Of a DNA stretch of 64,000 nt, positions 33,599 through 45,500 are shown piece after piece. A model generated the notes under the pieces. It saw only the letters and a list, made by a program, of their open reading frames with translations, made no database searches and was not told the DNA's origin. Within the stretch, counting starts at the first letter, position 1. The number at the start of each line of letters is the position of its first letter. This DNA comes from Diplonema papillatum (taxonomy: Eukaryota; Euglenozoa; Diplonemea; Diplonemida; Diplonemidae): contig JAPJBO010000536.1 of assembly GCA_030068145.1 (NCBI GenBank), positions 1 to 64,000 of the forward strand, in the 5' to 3' direction. A program made the translations under genes and the position numbers.

Positions 33599-36500
33599 TC
33601 ATGCATTGGGCAGAGTTCTGTGGGTGTAGAGTGAAAGTTCGCTTGAGGATCCGTGCCCCAATTGTTTGTCGGGGCGGATGTGCGTAGTGGTATGGTCCTT
33701 TGACAGAGTGAGCCGATGTCTCTCATCTCACCTTTAAAACACGGCTGAGTCACGCATGCTCTTGACAGACGCTAGCATCCGACATTTCGCACGCGCGTCG
33801 CAGTAGTTGGGTGGTATTGACAAGGAGTTTCATCGGACAATCGGATGAGCTTCGTTACTTCACCGCCGCAGGTCCCCCCTGCCCTGGGAGGTCCGCTTGG
33901 CTGCCTTCGGGTTGCGAGTGGCGGGGCGTGATGTGCGTAGTGGGGTGCATCTGTTTACGCCGCGAGAGATTGCCTTCAAGCTGCGAGTGGCTGACTTAAA
34001 AAGGATGTCTCCGGCAAAGGCGTGCGAGACACCTTCGGGCGGGAAACGCTGCGTGCTGACCATCATATTGCCAACGGGAGAGAGGTGATCCTTCCGTCCT
34101 CCCAAACTCTGCCAGACTCTGCCAGGATGCAAAAAGTATGGAATACGGTACAAAGGCCCACTTTCTTTGCTGCGCCTCGAAATCGCGAGCCTTGCTCTCC
34201 AAGACTGTCATGTACTTCGAACTCGATGCCGAAGTGTAGCGTCCGACTGCAGCTTTCGCGACAACTCGCCGCATCGGCTGCGGAGCGTGTCGATCTCCTT
34301 GCGCTGCGAGGCGCACGTCGCCTGCATCCGGCGAGCGCCGCCATGATCCCATCGTACGGCAGCACGAACAGCGCGTTCCGCCGCCGAATCGCGTGCGACA
34401 AGTTCGCGAACCATTTCCAGGAGTTCAGTCACAGTTTCACTGAGGGAGTTGATGCACCACGAAACTCGATTAGAGAACTTCACACAGCCTTCAGGGTGTG
34501 GAGAAGAATTCAAGCTCGTTTCCCTTGGTTAAGGCAGTCACTCAACATTCCCTTGCGCTAGTGCTATCAGTTACCTTTCTTCTAGGCAGTTCTCGTCAGA
34601 CAATACGAAGAGCAGAAACTCCTTCTGGATGTGCACAGGCGGCTGGTTTTGGTAACGTAGTTCGCCCTCGAACGATGCCTGGGTCGTGCAAAAACTGGAA
34701 GTCTTTCGACGCAGCTCATAATTTAAGACACGCCAGATTGTGGTCCACGCACCGTACAGTGCTGTTCCTTTGGCACAGGTGTACCCCTGCCAACGGGAAC
34801 ACTCTGCCGGCAGACTTGCGCTCTTTGTCGTTGCACGTTGCGGTGTACCCCTGCCAACCGGAACACTCTGCCGGCAGACTTGCGCTCTTTGTCGTTGCAT
34901 GTTGCGGTGTACCCCTGCCAACCGGAACACTCTGCCGGCAGACTTGCGCTCTTTGTCGTTGCATGTTGCGGTGTACCCCTGCCAACCGGAACACTCTGCC
35001 GGCAGACTTGCGCTCTTCGCGCGTTGCACCGGTGGGATTCCCCGTCTTAACCAAGTTGTTCAGTTCGTTTTAGGTCAACACGTCAAGTATGCAGCGTTGC
35101 TCCTGAGACTGAAGGCGAAGACATCCACCCGGGGGGGATCCTCCGCACCCTCGAAGCTAAAAGAGAGAGAGAGAGACGAGTTAGAGTGCAGGGACCATCT
35201 CTCCGGTCGCCCCACTACTGTCCCGTACTAGTACGGCGGGCGTAAGTCGGTACGTCGTGGGCGCGGAGCGAGCCGCGGCCCAGTCAAAGATGATTGTTGC
35301 ACCGATGGTGGCGCAGCCGGGGGCGTTCTGACTGACGGACGAGACCGCCTGGCAGGCGGGTGCTGACTCGTTGTTTCGCGGGCTCTCCTCCTTTTGGCAA
35401 TAGCACGAAGATAAGCACACCTGCGACAGACCGGGCACTCAAGCTTGTGCTGCATCCACTGCGTGAGGCAAGTCGTATGGAACAGGTGCTCGCACGGGGC
35501 CAACATGTAGTCATCTGCCGTCGTCGTTTCGATGGAGCTCTGTGTGCAAAAGGTGTGCTGAAGCGCGGCTATAGATGCACGTTGGTCGCGAGATATCCTT
35601 TGCCTTGTTCTAAAGAAACGGCCACGGATGGAGGCAGACGGAGCAGGAATGGAGGAGGTTCGCTGTGCAAACCGTCAGCACTCCTGGAGTAAGCATGCTC
35701 AGCAAAGAGAAGGTTGCCCCTTCCGCAGCTGTCTCCTTCGAAAAAGATGAATGACACTGGCGGGGGGGAAATCTTAGTTTAATGTTCAGCAGGACACTGC
35801 CTCTCTTGCACGTTTGATGCTAGCCAAGTCTTCTTTTTTCAAGACTCCGCAGGTGGGGTATGAAACCTTAAGGGAGGGTGCGAATACCTGGCAGATGACG
35901 CAGTCGGGACTCGGGGCTTCGACTGGCGCCGGAGCGAGGCCCAATTCGATATCGTTTTCGCTCCGGTCGCCGGTGCCGCTGCGCTTCCTCGCGCCACCGG
36001 ATTTCGAAATGATGCCGACAGGCTGTTGCCTGCTGAACTGCGGGGGCAGGTTTGCGACGTGGTAATTGTACGCCTTCGCCATCCATTTGTCGGGGAAAAA
36101 AAACGTCGGACCGATCTGCCGCTGGAGCACCACGACAGCCCTGTTGTATTTTTCTGTTTTCGTGCTTCCGACGATCCCGTGCACGGCCACCGTCTTGGTG
36201 GGCGAACCGACGCCGTTTTTAGAGTTAAAGTTCGCTTGAAATTCCGGGGGTTTAGGGTCTCCGTGTGACCGTTCATGAATGGGTTCTCCTAGAGCAAGAA
36301 AGGGCTATATGGTCACGGGTTGTATATTGGTGCACGCTTTCGTTATGGGTTATGGCTAGCCATGTCCGGGACTGTTTGTGACCGACACTTCCTGTGTGGT
36401 CTGATGAGCGAACACTCGGACGACACCTTAAGTCAGCTCTCGGTTGATACCGAGTCGCTAGTCCTGCTAACCAGAAGTGGCACTTGAAACCACGGTTCAG

Positions 36501-39500
36501 GCCAAGGGCTCAACAGGGCGACGGACGAGCGGACGAGTGTTAACTAAAGAGGCACGAGCAATAGCGATTAAGCTTAAAACCTAGCGTTATTTGTGGATTA
36601 GAAGGTCGTTAAAGATAAGGACCGTCGTTTATAGTAAAGAAAAGAGAGAGAGACGAGTTAGAGTGCAGGGACCATCCCTCCGAGGAGTATCCGGTCGCCC
36701 CACTACTATCCCGTACTACTACGGCGGGCGCAAGTCGTTGCGCCGTGGGCGCGGAGCGAGCCGCGGCCCAGTCAAAGATGATTGTTGCACCGATGGTGGC
36801 GCAGCCGGGGGCGTTCTGACTGGCGGACGAGACCGCCTGGCAGGCGTGTGTTGACACGTTGTTTCGCGGGCTCTCCTCCTTTTGGCAATAGCCCGCCCTA
36901 TGGCGGCGGCTAGCATCTTGACAGAGAATCTCAACTCCCACTGAACAAAGGGTACGTCGTGCGGATATTCAGGCACGGCATCGTTCCAGCTGCTACGGGC
37001 GCAAATTGTTTCCAGCTTGCCCAACATCCACTCGGTCTTCCGTCCAGCCGCAAAGCGTGGGCGGTGGGTACAACCCGGCATAGCCGGCGCACCAAAACAG
37101 CGGAGGGAACAGACCCCCTGCCGCCATTTCCCAGGGAAGGAGGCGACTCCTGAGTCGGCGCAGCACAGGTCGTTGATGGCTCGCATAAGGTACCCAATTT
37201 GCAGCCCCTTCTCGGCGAAAGTTCTCCCCGGGAGCTTCGAACGCGTAAATGCCTCAAAATCAAGCGCGAGTTCCACGCCTGTCGTCGGGAGAGGGTTGGT
37301 GCTGACCCACGATAGACTCCGCAGCCAGAAGACCAACGTCGCTGCGAAGCGGGTTCCGATGTTGGTCGTAAGCAACTTACGACTGTCCGTTGCTAAGTGT
37401 ACGTCGTATTTCGTCGACGCACCTGAGGCGAGTTCCCAAGGGCGTGTTGCCGCAAGGCTTCGCTGCGCCTGCGCCATCTCGATTGAGATCGTACCGATCA
37501 GCCGCTGGATCTTCTCCAGGAGGTCAGGAGGGGTCCCGTAGGGGGGTAACACTCTAATGCACAAGCACTCGGGCATGTCCCGGACCATCGCCCCGTCGCA
37601 CCGCTGTCGCAGAACTCGCAGTCGCCGCTCCCCGAACCCCACTTCCTGTGGCACCATTCCCGTGAGTACACCGCTCCCCCAATACATCGACTGATCGCGG
37701 AACTCAATTTGTGGTCCGTCGCGCGGTTCAGCCAAAGCCGATTCATGGCGCGTACGTCCACCCCTCCTTCGATTCCGTCAAATCCTTGTCTCTGTGCGGT
37801 CAAGTAACGCCACGCGCGCAGACGCAGGCCCTCACGAAAGAGGTGTGGGGCTTCTTTTCCGAGTAGCGACATGGGACTGGAAGCTGTGCTGCGTGGCCCG
37901 TAGGAATCTTATCTCCCGCAGAAGATTAGCCATAAGACCTACGGGACCCTTGATAGACGAGTCGGCTCCCACGCCAAGGAGAGCGTCCATCCTCACCCGA
38001 AACCTCTCTTTCCCGTATTGTTTCACGAACGTGCGGAATAAGCTGAAACCGGAGGCGCATGCGGAGGATCACGCAGGCGTGCTTTTGCGACCAGAAGAAA
38101 AAAACACACGTCTGCAGGATTACGTACGCCGAGAGCACCAGAAACAGCGTCGGCTGAGACTGATGAGCATTGTAGAGAGACGGCTGAACAAGCTCATAAC
38201 CAGCAAAGTACAGCCGTGATACAAGCGTGGTGAACAGCAACAGCCTGTGTTGGGTGATTGTTGCGGGAGCAAAACGAGTTGTCAACTGCTGCTATCCTTA
38301 CATGTGGTAGCCGTTTCTCAGGCTCCCTCTCCGGAATTGAACCCGTATTCCTCGTGAAAATATTACAGCCAAGGCAGTCCCCACTACCGCCAAATGCTGA
38401 TAGGCAGAAGCACTTACAGGCTTGCAGCCGACTTGAAGTCGGGTGTTCTGGTTCGAAACCCGGAAACCCCGTGGAAGTGTTTTTGACATTCAAGAAAAAT
38501 GCCACCCTTCAGCTTAGGCCAGGGCAAGTGTTAGGAAAAGGAGGCATACGGTGTGATCGGCCTTCCGGACCGGAGGTAGGCGCTGTGGATGATCTGCGGC
38601 ACCCAGAAGGTGTGTTGGAGGAAGAGGCAAGGGATCCAGAAGTACCGGATCCGGTTGATGGAGGTCCACCAGACGATGCTCACGGGGAAGCACATGAGGG
38701 GAAGCATCATGATGTTGCCCAGCGAGTGCTCCGACGCAGCCTCGAGCGCGTTGTGCGAGTGCTGCACGCACAGGTGGAACACTACGACGTGGAAGAAGCA
38801 AATGCCGAGCACCGGCCGGAGGAGAAGCGGCAGCTGATCGAGGATGTCCCAGTGGAACTGCGCCGTCGTCCAGTCAAGCACCGCCACGTTCAAGAACGCG
38901 AGGCTGTTGACCCGAGACAGCGTCGACTGGGTGTCCGCATATTTCGTCTGCAACCGCATCGCGTACAACTGCATGACCGTGACTACAATGCCACCGTACA
39001 GATAGTGCGCTGCGCGGTCTGTTTCGTTGAGGTAGTCCCCATACGACATTTCGACGGATAACGTCCGGTTGCACGTCAGCGACGTCAACTCTCCAGATAG
39101 CGCGAAGTACACTCCCACCCTGGATGGGTTCATCCCCTGCTGCTCCACGGTCTTGGACACTTCGAGGTCGCCGAACCAGACGCAGGGGTCCCGGGCGAGC
39201 TCGTTCGACACCGCCTTCCAGGTTTCCTTCTTGGGGCCGCGCGGCGTCTTGCGCACGGCCGATTTGGGCGGCATCTCGTAGAAGCCGGCGGCGGTGAAGT
39301 TCTCGGGGTGCGTCACGCCCGGGCGGCCGTCCCCGCGCCGGAGCCACAGGGCCGCGTTTCGGTGGTACTTCTCGATCTTGTAGCTCGTGTGGACGAACGA
39401 CCGCGCAACGACGGCGGCAGAGGCCAGGTAAGGACTCGCCACCAAACCCGAGAGGGAGCTCGGAATGGCCATGAAGGTCGCGGTACCTGCGGGATATTTT

Positions 39501-42500
39501 AGAGTGCAAGTTCACTTAGGGATCCGGGGTTTTATATGTCTCCGGGTGACCGTTGTCGTAAAGGTTCATTTAAGGTATTGTATGTTAGTGTGTGTATCGT
39601 ATCTGCTGTAGTGGCAGTACGTGTACTTGTGCGTGTATCTTTGTTGCCTATTGCCGACTACTCGACTTATTATAGCGCGCGCTCCTATTTCCTATGTGTG
39701 ACGAGGCGAAGGCAAGGAACACAGAGGAGTCGAGATCTCGGCCCGCGGGGACCGCCTGCGAGGGAGAAAAGGAATCATCTGGTGATTCCTCGGGCTTCAT
39801 CACGTTCGCCGTTCGGTGGTCCCGCGGTCGACCCGCTTGCCCCGACACGCGTCCGATCCACTGGTTGCGGGCCCTGTGGCCGCGGCTTCGGCACCGGCAC
39901 CCCCCCGTTGACCGACAGGCCCTCGCTTCACTGCTGGCCGTGCTCTGTGGCGCCGCCCTCGCTTACAGCACTGCCTGGGCCTCCGGCACCGCGCGTGCCG
40001 CATGCACGTGTCGCGTAGTAGAGTATGCGTCGTTCTAGTCCGGAGCAAGTCTGGAGAAGAACGGAGCAAATTACATACAGCACGAGTGACTTTAGGTAGC
40101 CGCCTGGGCGGCGCCGATCCGAGCGCACACAGCAGCAGTGAACGCGCGTTCCAGGTAGCCACCTTCGTCACTCGGTTTGCGCCAAACCCTGCCTCTCGTG
40201 CTTCTTCGCTTCTCTGGCGCGGCAAGGACCAGATACTGCCCATTGGCTGCTAAGCACCCCCTAGACGCAGTGAAGCTGGTAAACGTTGAGTAAACGCGTT
40301 TACTCCAAAATGTAGTAAACGTTTATAAAGGGTAAACGTTTACGTTTACTCGCGGTAAACGTTTACTCGCCTACAGAGCACGGTTAGACCATACTTGGCC
40401 TCCTGGCAACCCACGTTCCATCAGGCTGTCCATCTCTTGTATGGCGGTGTCAAGCATCACCCCACCGAGTTCTTCGGGCGTTGGGTGTACTCATCGTGTG
40501 CTGATAGCCCGCACAGGACTGAAACCATGGTCAGGAACGAACGACCAGTAGCCTTGTTAAACCCGATGGCTTCTTCATAGAAGAAGTCCCTGATGGCTTC
40601 GTGCAGTGGTCGCTCGAGTGAGGAATTGCACCATATTCAGCTGCTTCGTCTTGGCTTTCTCGTTTTTGTTCTGCTGCCTTCAGCTTGACGACGAAGGCGG
40701 GTGTGTGCTACACCGTGGGATCTTTTGGAGCGCAGCCGCCAATGCCGCCTTGGCCGAGCAGGTCGCAGTGATCGCAACGCGTGGTTGTGGTGGTTTCGTG
40801 TGTGAGGCCTTCTATGTAGTCCTGCCGTTGGCCGGGGCAAAGTCTGTGCGCCAGATTTTCTTCCAACAACGCGGTGGTGATGGCGCGAAGGGCTTCTCCT
40901 AAGTCGCACTGCTGTCCGTCGCCGAAGGGTCCACTGATACTCGCGAGGACGCGCAGAAGTGTATCCGGTGTGCGGGCGTTGCGTGTCCAGTTGAAGACGG
41001 CTGTGGTACATTCGCCCTTAATGTGGGTGGTGTGTGTGCAATTGTGATACGCGGCGACCTGCTGTGCTAGTACGGTGGCGGAGATCAGGTTTAAAGCTGC
41101 TTGGAGGTAGCAAGAATTTGTCGTAGTAAAACGAGAGGTCTTCCACTTGGTACTGGCTGCGTCGGCGGCGATTGCGGCCGCAAGGGTGGCGGTAGCGACA
41201 AGGTTGGCGACTCTTTGCACTGGGCTGAAGTTATGGGTGGATTGGGACACCGCGTGTAGGGCGGTTTCGCGCTCGATCGTCGGAGTGGAACTGTCGTCCG
41301 AGCTGTTTGAACGGTCGTCTGGGTGGTTGGAAGCTCGGCCGGGTCGAAGTTAATCGGTCTGTGCTTTCCGGCGTATTCTGGTTCGAGAATGCGCGGCTTG
41401 CCGCTTCTGTAGCGCGCTATGGAATAGCCGAGGAAAGGTTTGAGCTGGTCATGTAGGCGCGGAAGGCGCTGGAACTCTTCGGTTAGCCAGGCGTGCCAGG
41501 GTGGGTAGAGGACTCTTTGGCTGTGCCCGCGTTCCAGCATCGTGTAAACGTTTCGCTGGATTTCGACACAGAGATCCTGCCCTTTTTGCATCAGCATCAA
41601 AGACGTGCACACTGGATCCGGGGTTGGCAGCAGGGTTTGTGTCAAGAACCTTCGCGGATCCGCCCCTGGATCGGTACAGAGGGGTTTCGTCAACATTTAC
41701 TATGTAATCGTAAATGCCAAACTTGTGCTTCAACAAGTGCTTCTCTACTCCTTTCTCTGTCCCTGAAGATGTGTGCCGAACACCAAGAGATAGGTACCGG
41801 ATACTCCCCCAGAAATTATGGAGCCGGCGGTCCATCTCGGTTTCGCTCAGGTCAGTAGTTTTCTTTACTTTAAAACCAAAGCCGTTTCTTTTAACACAAG
41901 CGCAAAGCCAGTTGTACGAAGCTTTGAAGCCGTTTGGCCGCGGTTCAAACTGCAACGCAATTTCTTGGACATGGGCTACAGCACATTTACCTCCTTCCGT
42001 TGTATTTTCCTTTTATTTTATTTCCATTTGGTTTCGGCATCAAAAGGGCCTTTTAAGACGCTAAGAGTGAGGGAAGACGCATCTCAATCAAATGGAAGTA
42101 TGAAAGCCTTTCTGAAAGAGAGAGAAAGGAAAATAAATAGCCGAAGGGCGCCCATCATCTTGGACCCAAGCAAGCTCTGGACGGGGGAGACCCTGCCTGA
42201 AGGAACCAACCACCCCCGGGTGGGCTAGTCTGACACGAGTTCAGGGCATTAGCTTCCCATTCCAAATTCCGTCAGCTGACGGAATTTGGAAATCCGGGCG
42301 GCTCAAAAAATAAAAAATGAAAAGTGCAAAAAACGACCTTCGATGAAAAAAGTCGTGGGGGTCCGGTGGAGGCGTGGGTTAGGCCAGCTGTGCCAGGAAG
42401 CTGGCTGGCGGTCAGGGGCTGGCCATCGGTGAGTCGTCGCTGGGCATGGTGGACTGGCTGGCAGAAATTTGGGGCTGCCGCGGGTGCTGAGCCGAGTGAG

Positions 42501-45500
42501 AGAGTCGAGGCTCAGAAGCAGCCCGGAATTCTTGACAGATTCTTTCCGAGTCGACACAAGTGCCTTGTTCCGTGTGATCTCCGGTCTGCATCTACTCGTG
42601 CCAATGATTACCAGCACAATCTGAGTCGTGGATGAATTTGAAATGGGCTGTTGGATTCAGGAGTGTGCACCAGGGGGAGCGGGGCGAGGGTCACACAGAT
42701 GGCAAACAGTGCCACCAGTACGTTGGTCGTATGTTTAACGCGACAAACGGACGGAGAAGTGCAAACTGTTTCTCCCCCTGAATGTACCGTACGTGGGGGG
42801 CGGAGCCCCCCAGACCCCCCCCTTTGGAAGGTTCGGGTGGCCTAAACAAAGGCTTCTCGATTTCAGAGCCGGAAAAGCCAAATTGGCTGAGACGGAATTT
42901 GGAAAACTGAGGCAAAATGAAGCTAATAGCCTGCACGAGTTGTCAACAGCAAAAAAAAAAACGGAAAAAACCATATCGGACACACGTAAGTCGGGAAATT
43001 ATTTATCGGAAACTGTTACCGATAAGTAATTTTTGTTACCGATAAGTAATTATTTTGTTACCGATAAATAATTATTTTGTTCCCGATAAATAATTTCTTG
43101 TTAGGTAGGCGTTTTTTTTTTTTTTTTTTTGGCCCATGTCCGCGCGCGCGTAAATTTTTGGAACCCCCCGGAAAAAAAAAACTTTTGCAAAAAAAAAACT
43201 TTTGGGATCTGTGCATTGGAACCGGTCGTGAGAGCGACTGCAGGCGTAGTACGAGCGTGTCCGGCTCGGGAAAAGTCGAAAACCTGTTCATCACACCGAT
43301 ACTTCACGGCGATGCAAATCGCGTAGACGTTGTTTACCTCAGTGTGTATTGACTTTGAAGCCGACTATGCCCGGTGCTGGGTTGGTGCGCTGGGCAAGCA
43401 ATATGTGAATACTTTGACGTTGGTGCAATCTAAACAGCAAGATTTGCGTAGCTTTAGCCAGCTCCTGCTGGACGCAGTCGAAGCACGCGGGATACAAGCA
43501 CAGCCTCAGCCTCGAAACCGTGCGCGGTTTTACCGGCAAGGCATGTCGGGGGGTTTTTTTGCCGCTGTGGTGCGATTATCACACAGAACCAGTCCGCGGG
43601 CAGTGCACGCGTCTATGCCTTCCGACGCCTGAGCAGCTACTAGAGGGACGTATCTGAGACTCGACTGAGGAGGCATTAAAGGACGCAGGGCAAGCGATGC
43701 GTTTCGCGGTGCTTGCGACATAGTGCTTTGCACTTGACCGGCGGCAACGCTTGTGCCGAGGTATATTTGCGAAGAAAACGGCAACCGGACCGTGACATCG
43801 CAAGGGGCATGTCAGAAGAGAGATACAAGATTGACGGACACCCGCACAATCGACAGTCCTCTGGTCACTGCTTTATCGTTCGCGGCGTACCCGGCGAACC
43901 GCGATCTCGAGTTTACCCGAGTGTTTTTTCTCCTGTGGCATCGTCTATCCTCTGCAGCCTTCGACTATGGAACTGTGAACTCTAGACTGCCACCGCAACC
44001 CCTCGGACACATCAAGCTCACCACATTCATCTTTGAGCTCATCGTCCAGGAATTCCACCAACAACGGGCACAAAAGTGCCAACAGCGGACCGGCCAGTAG
44101 TATAGCCGGTACATACGGTGTGAAGCGGTAGGTAGAGCCGGTACATACGGTGTGAAGCGGTAGGTAGAGCCGGTACATACGGTGTGAAGCGGTTGGTAGA
44201 GCCGGTACATACGGTGTGAAGCGGTAGGTAGAGCCGGTACATACGGTGTGAAGCGGTAGGTAGAGCCGGTACATACGGTGTGAAGCGGTAGGTAGAGCCG
44301 GTACATACGGTGTGAAGCGGTAGGTAGAGCCGGTTCATACGGTGTGAAGCGGTAGGTAGAGCCGGTTCATACGGTGTGAAGCGGTAGGTAGAGCCGGTTC
44401 ATACGGTGTGAAGCGGTAGGTAGAGCCGGTACATACGGTGTGAAGCGGTGTGTAGCCGGCATACGGTGTGAAGCGGTGTGTAGCCGGTACATACGGTGTG
44501 ACATCCAGTAGCAGAAAGTCTTGTGGCAAAAGTTTTTTTTTTTCTGAAAAGTTTTTTTTTTGCGCGCGCGCGCGTAAATTTCTGTGGGCCGACGGACATG
44601 GGCCAAAAAAAAAAAACCGCCTACCCTAACAACAAAATTATTTATCGGTAACAAAAATTGTTTATCGGTAACAGGAAATTGTATATCGGTAACAAAAAAT
44701 TACTTATCGGTAACGTTCCGAGAAGTAATTTCCCGACTCAAGTGTGTCCCGTACGGTTAGTCCAGCATATTAGCTCTGACCTCGACCCCCGAGCCCAGAA
44801 CTGGTAAACTGGTCTGTATCCAAATTTTGTGCACAGGGGGTGTTGCAGGAGGGCAGCCACCCCCGTTCGGCAACGAATGCCTGCAGAGCGAAGTCGTACC
44901 GGATAGCGGTGGGATGGTGGACAAAGGACGAAGAAAGCCATACGCCTGCTACGGGAAACAAAGGGACGAGTTCAATGGGCCAACAACAGCGTCATTGAAG
45001 GGCCGATTGCAGCAGCCTTGGGGTAGTCATCATATTTTTGCGCATGACCCCCACTTTGTCGACGCACGCTTCATACTCCGGCCACGTGGCGAAGTTCAGT
45101 GTTCTTGGGCTCGCAATCCACGCATTGAGGTACGCCATAGCGCTCCTCGGGATGCCGCTGCCACGTTCATACGGGCATTGAGCCCGAGCATTAGCACGTC
45201 GGTCAGCGTCTGCTCGTGAAGCCTCTTCCTGGCTTTTGTCAACACCCTTTTCATGTTTGAAAAGACACGCTCGACCGATGCTGTCCCCATTGGCAGGACA
45301 ACAGCAATGGCAAACAGCTTGTTTGTCTCTGGAAATGCCGTCGAAAGGTTCGATGACTTCAGCAGCCCCAGCATGACGTCTTCCAATGCACCCGGTGGTT
45401 GAACACGGTGGTAGTACTCTGTGGTACCCCGTGGTGCACGGTGGTAGTACACTGTGGTACCCTGTACACACTGTAGTACACAGTGTGTAGTACACTGTGG

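Noticed and set aside
39694-40038. Plus-strand ORF with a hydrophobic stretch (LASLLAVLCGAALAYS)
   Set aside because: It lies in TUL1 intron 1, overlaps a dispersed repeat and shows no splice sites or family likeness.
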